Shown in pieces: positions 1-8,355 of a DNA stretch of 32,586 bases. This stretch comes from Bacteroidetes bacterium ADurb.Bin012. Lineage in GTDB: Bacteria > Bacteroidota > Bacteroidia > Bacteroidales > TTA-H9. Made by a program: the position numbers and the translations under genes. Under the pieces are notes generated by a model that saw only the letters and a list, made by a program, of their open reading frames with translations, had not been told where the DNA came from and ran no database searches. Numbering within the stretch: the first letter of the stretch is position 1; each line of letters starts with the position of its first letter. The stretch is taken from positions 1-32,586 of the forward strand of contig MWFC01000025.1 of the NCBI GenBank assembly GCA_002071415.1, written 5' to 3'.

Positions 1-99
1 AAAGCAGAAAAAGTAATTGTGATTTTATAACTGCTTCATTTTTAACGTTTTTATATACCGTGGGCGATTATACATTATTAAATCTTCGAATCGAAACCA

Positions 100-3000
100 A
101 TGGGAAAAACAATCTACGAAATCATTCAGGAGAGAGTGCTGGTAATGGATGGAGCCATGGGAACTATGATCCAGAGGTATCAACTGAAAGAAGAGGATTT
201 CAGGGGAGAACTCCTGAAACATCATCCTTTTGATCTGAAAGGAGATAACGACATTTTATGCCTCACTCAGCCCGACCTGATCAAAGAAATACATAGGCGA
301 TATCTGGAGGTGGGAGCCGATATCATTGAAACCAACACCTTCAATGCAAATGCCATCTCACAAGCCGATTATAAACTCGAACATCTTGTTTACCAGATGA
401 ATTATGAGGCTGCCCGCCTAGCTATTGAGGTAGCCAGACAATATTCCACACCAACGAAACCACGATTCGTTGCCGGATCTATTGGCCCCACCAATAAAAC
501 TCTCTCACTTTCTCCCGACATAAATAATCCAGCTAACCGAGCCATAAGTTTCGAGCAAATGGAAGAGGCTTATGTTACTCAGGTTGAGGCTTTGCTCGAT
601 GGTGGAGTAGATATTCTGTTAATCGAAACGATATTCGACACCTTGAATGCCAAAGCGGCTTTGTTGGCTTGCAAAAGGGTTCTTCAGGCAAAAGGGAAAG
701 ACATTGTGATGACTGCCAGGGGGTTAAAACGCAGATTTCCCATCATGGTTTCAGGAACAATTAGCGATGCTAGCGGCCGTACCCTCTCTGGCCAAACACC
801 CGAAGCATTCCTCATTTCTCTTTCACATGCCGAGCTGCTGAGCATTGGTTTCAATTGTTCGATGGGAGCCCTGCAACTCAGGCCATATATAGAAGAAATT
901 GCCTCCAAGGCACCTTTTTACATAAGTGTTTATCCCAATGCCGGCCTGCCCAACCAATTCGGCGAATATGAGCAGTCGCCCGATGAAATGGCCCATGATC
1001 TCGCACCTCTTCTTCATGCTTCCAAAGTGAATATTATTGGTGGATGTTGTGGTACGACCCCCGAGCACATTCGAAAACTCGTGGAAATGGTAAATCTTTC
1101 CCAGCCACATCTTCCATCTCCTCGTCATGAAGCTCTTATGCTCAGTGGACTTGACCCTCTGGTTCAATTTCCGGGAAGCAACTTCATTAATATTGGAGAA
1201 CGAACCAATGTGAGCGGTTCTAAGAAATTTGCCCGCCTTATTCGAGAAGAAAGATTCGAAGAAGCCCTTCAGGTGGCTCGTCAACAGGTCGAAAACGGAG
1301 CTCAGATTCTCGATATCAATATGGACGACGCTCTCCTTGATTCCGAACGTTGCATGAAGATATTTCTTCACCATCTCATGTCTGATCCCGAAATTGCAAG
1401 GATTCCTTTGATGATAGATTCTTCCAAATGGAGTGTAATAGACACCGGGCTGCAATGTTCTCAGGGAAAATGTATCGTCAATTCCATCAGTCTCAAAGAA
1501 GGAGAAAAAGTCTTTATACAACATGCACGGACTATTCTGGATTATGGTGCAGCGGTTGTAGTGATGGCTTTCGACGAAAACGGACAAGCCGATACTTTCG
1601 AACGAAGAATCTCCATTTGCCAGAGAGCCTTTCGTTTACTCACCCATAAAGTGGGTTTCCATACAAGCGACATTATACTCGATGCCAATGTATTGGCTAT
1701 CGCTACGGGCATGAGCGAACACAATCAATATGCTGTAGAATTTATCAGAGCCGTGAAATGGATAAAGGAAAATTTGCATGGTGTAAGAACCAGTGGAGGA
1801 ATTAGTAATCTTTCTTTTAGTTTTCGTGGCAACGACAAGATACGCCAGGCCATACATTCTGTTTTCCTTTATCATGCCATACAAGCCGGACTCGATATGG
1901 GCATCGTGAACGCAGGGGCCTTGCCCGTGTATGAAGAAATCCCCGAACCCCTACTTACTTTGGTGGAAGATGTAATATTAAACCGCCGTAAAGATGCCAC
2001 AAGCCGTCTGGTGATGTATGCGAACCAATACGGCAAAAAAGCCGAAACAGATAGCTTAATAACTCATAACTGGAGAAGCGATTCATTGGAGAAACGTCTC
2101 GAGCATGCCTTGATAAAAGGAATAAGTGATTTTCTGGAAGAAGATATGAAGGAGGCTCTCGAAACTTATCCCTCTGCGCTTCAAATCATCGAAGGACCCT
2201 TGATGGAAGGGATGAACCATATAGGAGAGCTGTTTGGTTCGGGAAAAATGTTTCTTCCTCAGGTGATTAGAGCTGCCCGAGTGATGAAAAAAGCCGTCGA
2301 TTTTCTTACACCCTATCTGGAGAAAGAAAAGGAAACCAATGGAAATAATCAGACTTCTGCTGGAAAGATACTTTTGGCCACAGTGAAGGGAGATGTTCAT
2401 GATATCGGCAAAAATATCGTGAAAGTAGTCTTATCGTGCAATAATTATGAGATCATCGATTTAGGAGTAATGGTACCTGCCAAGACTATTCTCGAGACTG
2501 CAATTGAAAATAAGGTGGATATGATAGGGCTCAGCGGCTTGATAACCCCTTCACTCGAAGAAATGTGCCTTGTGGCCGAAGAAATGGAAATCAGAGGAAT
2601 GACTCAACCTTTACTGATTGGAGGGGCTACTACAAGTGAATTACATACGGCTTTGCGCATAGCCCCAAAACGCTCCTATCCTGTCATTCATGTTAAAGAT
2701 GCCTCACTTGCCGTAAATGTCGCTAATCAATTGATAAATCATTCACAGCAACAAAAATATTGGGCCGACATTCAACTAAAATATGAGAATCTTCGTGAAA
2801 AGTACCAAGCCACAAAGAATGTTTCTCAAACATACATCACTATAAATCAAGCAAGAAGTAATCGCCTGAAAATGGATTGGGATAAAGAGCCTATTTGCCA
2901 ACCTGCATTCATAGGTACAAAGTATTTTCATGAATATGATCTGAGCGAAATTTCTCCCTTTATCGACTGGACATTCTTTTTCCATGCATGGCGTCTTACA

Positions 3001-3813
3001 GGAAAATATCCTTCCCTTTTCGATGACCCTGTAAAAGGAGAAGAAGCCAATAAATTATATGCCGACGCCCAGGAAATGCTCTATAAGATTATTCAAAATA
3101 AATGGCTTCAGGCCAATGCGGCATTTTTTGTTTTACCGGCTAACAGTTTGGGCGATAGTATAGAAGTTTATCATCCCGACGGTAGGGTTTGGAAAATATT
3201 GCATTTTTTAAGAAATCAAGAAAAAAAACCCGATGGAATTCCCAATTTATGCCTGTCCGATTTTATAGCTCCCAAAGAAAGCCAGCACCAAGATTACCTT
3301 GGTGCATTTGCGGTAACCACTGGAATAGGCATAGAAACTCAGCTTGACAGATTCGATAAAAATCATGACGATTATAGTGGTATAATGCTTAAAATTTTGG
3401 CCAACCGTTTGGCTGAAGCCTTTGCCGAATTACTCCATAAAAGAGTGAGAAGGGAGTTCTGGGCTTACGCTCCGGATGAAAATCTTTCAATGGAAGATAT
3501 CCTGAAAGAAAAATATCAGGGAATTAGACCAGCGCCGGGCTATCCTGCCTGTCCTGACCATTCCGGAAAAGTCACTCTTTTCGAAATGCTCGATGCCGAA
3601 AAGCAAATAGGTATAAGTCTTACTTCCCATTATGCTATGTACCCAGCAGCTTCGGTTTGTGGTTATTATTTTTCGCATCTTCAAGCAAAATATTTTAATG
3701 TGGGAAAAATAAATCCCGATCAGATACAAGACTATGCCTTGCGAAAACAACTTAGCATACGTGAAGTGGAAAAATTGCTGCGAACCCATTTGAATTATGA
3801 ACCCTTAACTTGA
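100..3813 (+). CDS. metH: Cobalamin-dependent methionine synthase
   Basis: This cytoplasmic enzyme moves a methyl group from 5-methyltetrahydrofolate through cobalamin to homocysteine, giving methionine and THF. At 1237 residues it has full family length and all modules. The homocysteine domain (about 1-330) carries the zinc cysteines Cys253 and Cys316/Cys317 (GGCCGTTPEH). The pterin domain (about 360-620) includes the NIGERTNVSGS stretch. A B12 cap and a Rossmann B12 domain follow (about 650-900), with GDVHDIGKNIV placing the cobalt-ligand His at 767. The C-terminal AdoMet reactivation domain (about 930-1225) shows RPAPGYPACPDH from Arg1143. metF starts 9 bases downstream, which suggests one operon feeding methyl-THF to this enzyme. 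The 99 upstream bases in the window show no riboswitch I can recognise and no good -7 box. The ATG start agrees with the family N-terminus. Confidence 0.97.
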   Translation: MGKTIYEIIQERVLVMDGAMGTMIQRYQLKEEDFRGELLKHHPFDLKGDNDILCLTQPDLIKEIHRRYLEVGADIIETNTFNANAISQADYKLEHLVYQMNYEAARLAIEVARQYSTPTKPRFVAGSIGPTNKTLSLSPDINNPANRAISFEQMEEAYVTQVEALLDGGVDILLIETIFDTLNAKAALLACKRVLQAKGKDIVMTARGLKRRFPIMVSGTISDASGRTLSGQTPEAFLISLSHAELLSIGFNCSMGALQLRPYIEEIASKAPFYISVYPNAGLPNQFGEYEQSPDEMAHDLAPLLHASKVNIIGGCCGTTPEHIRKLVEMVNLSQPHLPSPRHEALMLSGLDPLVQFPGSNFINIGERTNVSGSKKFARLIREERFEEALQVARQQVENGAQILDINMDDALLDSERCMKIFLHHLMSDPEIARIPLMIDSSKWSVIDTGLQCSQGKCIVNSISLKEGEKVFIQHARTILDYGAAVVVMAFDENGQADTFERRISICQRAFRLLTHKVGFHTSDIILDANVLAIATGMSEHNQYAVEFIRAVKWIKENLHGVRTSGGISNLSFSFRGNDKIRQAIHSVFLYHAIQAGLDMGIVNAGALPVYEEIPEPLLTLVEDVILNRRKDATSRLVMYANQYGKKAETDSLITHNWRSDSLEKRLEHALIKGISDFLEEDMKEALETYPSALQIIEGPLMEGMNHIGELFGSGKMFLPQVIRAARVMKKAVDFLTPYLEKEKETNGNNQTSAGKILLATVKGDVHDIGKNIVKVVLSCNNYEIIDLGVMVPAKTILETAIENKVDMIGLSGLITPSLEEMCLVAEEMEIRGMTQPLLIGGATTSELHTALRIAPKRSYPVIHVKDASLAVNVANQLINHSQQQKYWADIQLKYENLREKYQATKNVSQTYITINQARSNRLKMDWDKEPICQPAFIGTKYFHEYDLSEISPFIDWTFFFHAWRLTGKYPSLFDDPVKGEEANKLYADAQEMLYKIIQNKWLQANAAFFVLPANSLGDSIEVYHPDGRVWKILHFLRNQEKKPDGIPNLCLSDFIAPKESQHQDYLGAFAVTTGIGIETQLDRFDKNHDDYSGIMLKILANRLAEAFAELLHKRVRREFWAYAPDENLSMEDILKEKYQGIRPAPGYPACPDHSGKVTLFEMLDAEKQIGISLTSHYAMYPAASVCGYYFSHLQAKYFNVGKINPDQIQDYALRKQLSIREVEKLLRTHLNYEPLT

Positions 3814-3822
3814 TTTTTACCC

Positions 3823-4776
3823 ATGCATGTTTGTGAAATTCTCTCGAAAACCAATAAAACACTTTTTTCATTTGAAATTCTACCTCCCCTTAAAGGAGGT
3901 TCATTCAATGATATTTTTAATAGTATTGAACCTTTATTGGAATTTAAACCTGCTTACATAAATGTTACTTATCATCAGGAAGAAGTGGTCTATAAAGATC
4001 GTGGCAATGGCTTGGTAGAAAAGATGGTAGTAAGAAAGCGGCCCGGGACAGTTGGTATTGCTGCTGCCTTACAATATACTTGTAACATTCAGGTAGTTCC
4101 TCATATTATTTGTGGTGGTTTTACACGTGAAGAAACCGAAAATGCACTCATCGACCTTAGTTTTCTTGGTATTAATAATGTACTTGTAGTGAGGGGGGAT
4201 CCCGACCGTAGCCAAAAAACCTTCATTCCCGAGCCTGATGGTCATATTCATTCCCTCGACTTGGTAAAACAGATCGTTGATTTAAATCATGGAAAATATC
4301 TCGAAGAGGATTTGCAAAATTCTAATCCAACCAATTTTTGTATTGGTGTGGCAGGTTATCCCGAGAAACATCCCGAAGCCCCCAATAAGGCATCCGATCT
4401 TAGATATCTAAAGATGAAAATAGATGCTGGAGCAAGTTATATCGTTACGCAAATGTTCTTCGACAATCGGAAATATTTCGACTTTGTCGACAATTGCCAT
4501 GAGATAGGTATAAATGTTCCCATCATCCCAGGGCTGAAACCCGTAGCCATTTGTCAACATCTGCATTTATTGCCCCGAACCTTTGGCATCGACCTTCCCG
4601 ACGACTTGGCAAAAGAATTGGAAAAGTGCAAAACCAGTCAGGAAGCGCGGAATTTAGGAATAGAATGGACAATTCATCAAACCCGAGAGTTGATAGCAGC
4701 TCATGTTCCTGCTGTTCATTTCTATACCATGGGCCGATCCGACAATATTTATCGAATAGCCAGCGCTTGCTTCTAA
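3823..4776 (+). CDS. metF: Methylenetetrahydrofolate reductase
   Basis: This FAD enzyme reduces 5,10-methylene-THF to 5-methyl-THF, the methyl donor used by MetH encoded just upstream. At 317 residues it is a normal single-domain bacterial TIM-barrel reductase. The N-terminal FEILPP segment contains Glu18, matching the catalytic Glu of the family. The strand VLVVRGDP (Asp126) matches the conserved LRGD motif of the folate/FAD site. AGYPEKHPEAPN and the TQMFFDN strand are also typical. The 9-base spacing after metH implies co-transcription and possibly translational coupling. No hairpin terminator is evident after the stop; the following 650 bases are non-coding repeats. Confidence 0.96.
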   Translation: MHVCEILSKTNKTLFSFEILPPLKGGSFNDIFNSIEPLLEFKPAYINVTYHQEEVVYKDRGNGLVEKMVVRKRPGTVGIAAALQYTCNIQVVPHIICGGFTREETENALIDLSFLGINNVLVVRGDPDRSQKTFIPEPDGHIHSLDLVKQIVDLNHGKYLEEDLQNSNPTNFCIGVAGYPEKHPEAPNKASDLRYLKMKIDAGASYIVTQMFFDNRKYFDFVDNCHEIGINVPIIPGLKPVAICQHLHLLPRTFGIDLPDDLAKELEKCKTSQEARNLGIEWTIHQTRELIAAHVPAVHFYTMGRSDNIYRIASACF

Positions 4777-4815
4777 AAAAATGTCGAAGGAATCATTGTG
4801 CATGTTATTAGAAGA

Positions 4816-4912
4816 AGGTTAGATGGGAGACTATAATGCTGGGCGATTGATGGAAAAGGAGTCGAAGGGGGACTTGAGAGAATGGGAAATAGGAAGAAAG
4901 TACGAATAAGAT
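4816..4912 (-). repeat. G-rich stretch, inverted copy of the C-rich word family
   Basis: Read on the minus strand, this stretch uses the same short words as the C-rich array at 5099-5361. GTCTCCC (4825-4831 reversed) matches 5114-5120, and GTCCCCC (4867-4873 reversed) matches 5296-5302. TCCCATT-type words also recur. The two stretches therefore lie in opposite orientations about 190 bases apart and could pair imperfectly in single-stranded DNA or RNA. The match is by vocabulary, not by long identity. Confidence 0.45.
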
Positions 4913-5002
4913 TTTGTGAAGTATTTTTAATACTAACATATACAACCTCAGCCTTTTAATTTTTAACTTTTAAGTCTCCAAACCCACGTTCATTATTTTA
5001 AC

Positions 5003-5042
5003 CGCAGAGTACACCAAGCTACATGCAAAGTTTCGCAGAGTA
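5003..5042 (+). repeat. Paired CGCAGAGTA element
   Basis: Two exact copies of the 9-mer CGCAGAGTA lie at 5003-5011 and 5034-5042, 31 bases apart, with TTTCGCAGAG around the second. Similar degenerate CGCAGAG/CACAGAG-type intergenic repeats are, to my recollection, found in several bacterial phyla including Bacteroidota; their function is unknown. Confidence 0.5.
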
Positions 5043-5098
5043 GAGTTCTGAATTATAAACCATACTCAAAATCTTCGCGCATGTGATCTCTACCGGGT

Positions 5099-5361
5099 CC
5101 CCCCCGTCTCCTCGTCTCCCAGCCTTTAATCTCCAAATTACAAATTCCAGTCCCCTCGTCTATTCGTCCCCCACTCTCAAAATTTCCATTCACTATCCAC
5201 TATCCACTATCCACCAATCTCCCGTTCTCATCGTCCCGCAGTCTCCCTTCCTCCGTTTCCACTTCCAAATTCTAATCACTAATCATTATCCACCAGTCCC
5301 CCCTCTCCCCGTCCCCTGATCACCACACCACTAATCTCCATTCACCATCCCCCATTTTCAT
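5099..5361 (+). repeat. Degenerate C-rich heptad-like repeat array
   Basis: One strand is almost free of G and is built from short words such as GTCTCCC, AATCTCC, CACTATC and GTCCCCC, many of which fall at 7-base spacing. The clearest part is three perfect tandem CACTATC units at 5191-5211. The phase drifts and most units are degenerate. The array resembles heptamer short tandem repeats described in other bacteria. It is not a CRISPR: units are too short and there are no uniform spacers. Confidence 0.6.
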
Positions 5362-5403
5362 TTTTATACGAAATTATTGCATTCCGACAATCGAGAAAAA
5401 GCG

Positions 5404-5411
5404 TAATTTCG
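5404..5411 (+). promoter_or_regulatory. Probable -7 box of mlaE
   Basis: TAATTTCG matches the Bacteroidota -7 consensus TAnnTTTG at all but one base and lies 17 bases before the mlaE start. A TTG at 5377-5379 is a possible but rather distant -33 element. Confidence 0.4.
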
Positions 5412-5428
5412 CACCAAAGCTGGGTGGC

Positions 5429-6178
5429 ATGCGATTCATCAGAATCATCGAAGACATAGGGCATTATGTTCACTTGATGAAGAGGGTTCTCACCAAACCC
5501 GATAAATCATTGGTACTTAAGCGTCAGTTCTTTGTCAATGTTCAATCATTAGGATTCGATTCTATTGGTATAGTAGCTATCATCAGTCTGTTTATCGGAG
5601 CAGTAGCCACTATTCAGGTAGCTTATAATATCGATAATCCATTGATTCCATTATCATTGATCGGTTTCACGGCACGGCAAATCATTATTTTAGAGTTTTC
5701 TCCCACTGTAGTCAGTCTTATCCTGGCCGGGAAAATTGGTTCACGAATTGCTTCCGAAATTGGCACCATGCGGGTTACACAACAAATCGATGCGCTCGAT
5801 GTAATGGGTATCAACTCAGCCAATTATTTGATTTTGCCTAAGATACTGGCCAGCGTTTTTTTCAATCCTATCCTCATTGTCATGAGCATAGCCATAAGTC
5901 TGGTTGGTGGCTGGATTGTATCTCTTACTACTTCTCTTCTTACTCCTCACGATTACATAGAAGGAATACGTCTTTTTTTCGATGGTTTTACAGTTTTTTA
6001 TGCATTAATTAAGACAGTGGTATTTGCCTTTATCATTGCGAGTGTTTCGGGTTTTCACGGTTACAGAATCACAGGAGGTGCACATGAGGTGGGGCAGGCA
6101 AGTACGAGAGCAGTAGTTGATTCGAGCATTGCCATTATTATTTCCAATTTGATTCTTACCCAACTTCTCCTTACATGA
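5429..6178 (+). CDS. mlaE: MlaE-type ABC permease
   Basis: This is the inner-membrane permease of an Mla/MCE-type phospholipid transporter. At 249 residues it has normal MlaE length. It shows the family pattern of an N-terminal amphipathic segment followed by about five or six hydrophobic spans. The conserved loop EIGTMRVTQQIDALDVMG, which contacts the ATPase, is present, as is the C-terminal SGFHGYRITGGAHEVGQAST motif. The stop overlaps the mlaF start by four bases (ATGA), a sign of translational coupling. No MCE-domain substrate-binding protein (MlaD) lies in the window, so that partner must be encoded elsewhere. The direction of lipid transport cannot be told from the sequence. Confidence 0.93.
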   Translation: MRFIRIIEDIGHYVHLMKRVLTKPDKSLVLKRQFFVNVQSLGFDSIGIVAIISLFIGAVATIQVAYNIDNPLIPLSLIGFTARQIIILEFSPTVVSLILAGKIGSRIASEIGTMRVTQQIDALDVMGINSANYLILPKILASVFFNPILIVMSIAISLVGGWIVSLTTSLLTPHDYIEGIRLFFDGFTVFYALIKTVVFAFIIASVSGFHGYRITGGAHEVGQASTRAVVDSSIAIIISNLILTQLLLT

Positions 6179-6927
6179 TCACAGTCTCTCATATTTCGAA
6201 ATCATTTGGTAAAACCAAGGTATTGAGTGATATTTCTGCCCAGTTCGAAACCGGGCGGGTTCATCAGGTTATTGGCCAGAGTGGATCGGGCAAGACGGTT
6301 TTGATGAAGTGCTTAGTGGGCTTGCTCGAAGTAGATGAAGGTGAAGTATTGTATGATGGAAGAAATTTTTCGCAAATGACAGCAAACCAGAGAAAAGAAA
6401 TCAGGAAGGAAATGGGGATGTTGTTCCAGGGTGGAGCCCTGTTTGATTCGATGAATGTAGCCGAAAATGTGGCCTTCCCAATGCTTATGCATTCCAATCT
6501 GACGACTGCCGAAATGAAAAAGAGAGTGGATTTCTGTCTGGAACGAGTCAATCTCGCTCATTCTCATAAATTAATACCATCCGAACTAAGTGGAGGAATG
6601 ACCAAAAGAGTGGCCATTGCGCGCGCTATAGCCCTTAACCCTCATTACCTTTTTTGCGATGAACCTAACTCGGGTCTCGACCCCCAAACCGCCAACATGA
6701 TAGATAATCTGATAGCTGAGATCACACATGAATACAACATGATAACTATCGTCAATACTCATGATATGAATTCGGTTCTCGAAATTGGCGAAGAGGTAAA
6801 TTTTATCTACAAAGGTAAATTATGGTGGAAAGGCGATAGGAACTCCATTCTGAATTCAAATAACGCGGAATTGAATCAATTTGTTTTTGCCACTGGACTG
6901 ATGCGACGTCTAAAGCCCTGTCAATGA
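6175..6927 (+). CDS. mlaF: MlaF-type ABC ATPase
   Basis: This ATPase powers the lipid transporter together with the overlapping mlaE product. All ABC motifs are present: Walker A GQSGSGKT (34-41), signature LSGGMTKR from Leu138, Walker B with Asp162/Glu163 in FCDEPNSGLD, and the switch His196 in NTHD. The signature variant SGGMTKRVA in place of SGGQRQRVA is typical of MlaF proteins. The 250-residue length is normal. A CvpA-family gene begins 7 bases downstream, so the three genes probably form one transcript. Confidence 0.94.
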   Translation: MITVSHISKSFGKTKVLSDISAQFETGRVHQVIGQSGSGKTVLMKCLVGLLEVDEGEVLYDGRNFSQMTANQRKEIRKEMGMLFQGGALFDSMNVAENVAFPMLMHSNLTTAEMKKRVDFCLERVNLAHSHKLIPSELSGGMTKRVAIARAIALNPHYLFCDEPNSGLDPQTANMIDNLIAEITHEYNMITIVNTHDMNSVLEIGEEVNFIYKGKLWWKGDRNSILNSNNAELNQFVFATGLMRRLKPCQ

Positions 6928-6934
6928 GTTTACC

Positions 6935-7495
6935 ATGAACTATTTCGATATTATAGTGGGCTTGATTTTAATATTCTTCGGAATACGAGGATTCCTTAAA
7001 GGATTTCTAATTGGCGTGGCCTCGTTTGCAGGTCTTCTTGCTGGCTTATATGCAGCCATACATTTCTCCAATTACATGGGCAATGTACTTTCTCAGTGGT
7101 TAAAGTTCTCCGAGCAGTCAATAAAGATATTTTCATTCTTGATCACCTTTGCTGTGGTTATTTTTCTGGTTCACATTCTGGCAAGGGTTCTTGAAAAGGT
7201 AGTTTCGGCATCAGGGTTAAGCATTTTGAATAAACTGGGGGGGCTCATCTTGGGAGCAGCCAAAGCCTTGCTTATTGTAAGTGCATTTTTTTATTTATTT
7301 ACTCTATTGGGAGGGCTTAAACTGATGGATGACAGTATAAAAGAAAAAAGTCTTTTCTATAAGCCGGTTTCAAAGGTAGCAAAATTTATTGCAGGTGAAG
7401 TATTGGAACAGTTGGAAGAAAACAAAAAATCAAAACAAATCGAACCAGAGGAGGTGAATGCTATCTGGACAGGATTCAAAATGAATGCTCAATAG
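6935..7495 (+). CDS. cvpA: CvpA family membrane protein
   Basis: This is an inner-membrane protein of the CvpA family, originally linked to colicin V production in E. coli and more broadly to envelope function; its molecular activity is unknown. The 186 residues hold four hydrophobic segments (about 4-28, 30-50, 62-85 and 100-125). The family's opening (YFDIIVGLILIFFGIRGFLK) and a Gly-rich membrane segment around LGGLILGAAKALLIV are visible. The tail after residue 150 is charged and probably cytoplasmic. It follows mlaF by 7 bases, which supports an envelope role. It faces the next gene tail to tail with only 2 bases between the stops. Confidence 0.88.
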   Translation: MNYFDIIVGLILIFFGIRGFLKGFLIGVASFAGLLAGLYAAIHFSNYMGNVLSQWLKFSEQSIKIFSFLITFAVVIFLVHILARVLEKVVSASGLSILNKLGGLILGAAKALLIVSAFFYLFTLLGGLKLMDDSIKEKSLFYKPVSKVAKFIAGEVLEQLEENKKSKQIEPEEVNAIWTGFKMNAQ

Positions 7496-7497
7496 TT

Positions 7498-8289
7498 TTA
7501 TAAATATCTTCGCTGAATGAGTTCTTTTAGTTTATTGACTCCCGGAAGTTTTGGATTCCAACGGTAACGTAATTGATACGAATTAAATATTTCGAGTGCA
7601 TTATCGAGATTTCCTGCCTGATTCAAAGCCTGAACGGCTTGATTGTATTCCTGCAAACTCCCTCCGAAAAGCTCGTTTACAAACAAGAATTTCTCATTGA
7701 TACCGATAGCAGCTCGAAGATCAGCCAAAGGCCGGTTTGTCAGATTGTCTACTATACTCTTGTCGTCGGTATGTACGGCAAGCTTGTCGATCAATGTCGG
7801 TTTTTCTTCGGCAAGTTTATCGGCAATAATGGGTATTTCCTGACTGAACAGATCAGGAGTAAAAGGCACGGTTTTTGGCTTGGAATGCTGTTTTTTGGCG
7901 GGTTCTTCGGAAGGTTGAGGTTTGGCGAAAGGTTCGGGTTCTTTAAAATTTGTAGATGAGGGATGCGATATACTGGTTTCAGTAGGAGAAGGTGGTTCCC
8001 TCTTCTCAGGAATATTTTTTTCTACTCCTTCGAACCGGATACGAATGGAAGCCGGTTGCTTCGATACGGAGGGTGCGGGTTGTGATTTTGGCCTTGTGCC
8101 CATATTGAGGCTATCGAGCAATTTTAATTTTTCATAAAGCCGGCGTACGTTTTCCATGCAAAGATCGAGCTCGATTTGAGGAATTCTTTCTTCATCCGTT
8201 TTGAATGAATTCAATTGTTCCTTAAGCACTTCTATCATGTCGAAAATTTCATCGATAATTAGATTCTTTTCTGCTATCGTCATATTCAT
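7498..8289 (-). CDS. Conserved Bacteroidota protein of unknown function
   Basis: I do not recognise a characterised function, although the C-terminal part resembles an uncharacterised protein common in Bacteroidota. The 263 residues fall into three parts. Residues 1-62 are helical and probably coiled-coil. Residues 63-150 form a Pro/Ser/Lys/Glu-rich, probably disordered linker. Residues 151-263 form a compact helical domain containing RPLADLRAAIGINEKFLFVN and a WNPK segment near the end. There is no signal peptide or membrane span, so it is probably cytoplasmic. The reading frame is open to an ATG at 8334, but that would put the start inside the likely promoter zone and add a non-conserved stretch, so I chose the ATG at 8289. 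It is divergent from tdk. Confidence 0.8.
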   Translation of the reverse strand: MNMTIAEKNLIIDEIFDMIEVLKEQLNSFKTDEERIPQIELDLCMENVRRLYEKLKLLDSLNMGTRPKSQPAPSVSKQPASIRIRFEGVEKNIPEKREPPSPTETSISHPSSTNFKEPEPFAKPQPSEEPAKKQHSKPKTVPFTPDLFSQEIPIIADKLAEEKPTLIDKLAVHTDDKSIVDNLTNRPLADLRAAIGINEKFLFVNELFGGSLQEYNQAVQALNQAGNLDNALEIFNSYQLRYRWNPKLPGVNKLKELIQRRYL

Positions 8290-8300
8290 GAAAGGTGAAA

Positions 8301-8308
8301 TAAATTTG
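8301..8308 (+). promoter_or_regulatory. Probable -7 box of tdk
   Basis: TAAATTTG fits the TAnnTTTG consensus exactly, 47 bases before the tdk start. A near match on the opposite strand (TAATTTTA, 8320-8313) could serve the divergent unknown gene, so the two promoters would overlap head to head. Confidence 0.5.
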
Positions 8309-8355
8309 TAGGTAAAATTACACGAAAAACTCAAGAAATTTTATTTTTAATCGAA

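Larger units (their letters stand above)
4777..5428. other. Gene-free spacer filled with degenerate repeats
   Basis: This 652-base gap between metF and mlaE holds no credible gene. It contains three kinds of repeat material, annotated separately: a G-rich stretch, a CGCAGAGTA pair and a long C-rich heptad-like stretch. The phrase AGCCTTT...TCTCCAAA occurs twice (4950-4980 and 5121-5137), so part of the patch may have arisen by internal duplication. The last 60 bases are ordinary AT-rich promoter sequence for mlaE. Confidence 0.75.

Noticed and set aside
1..99. SAM or cobalamin riboswitch before metH
   Set aside because: No conserved riboswitch core was visible in the 99 bases available; a longer leader lies outside the window.
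823..1587. 254-codon minus-strand frame inside metH
   Set aside because: It is a shadow of the unmistakable metH coding sequence.
5083..5319. 78-codon open frame in the C-rich repeat stretch
   Set aside because: It is open only because the strand is C/T-rich; the translation is low-complexity Pro/Ser/Leu and follows the repeat units, with no gene signal.
5099..5361. CRISPR array
   Set aside because: Units are about 7 bases and degenerate, with no 25-40 base repeats or uniform spacers, and no cas genes.
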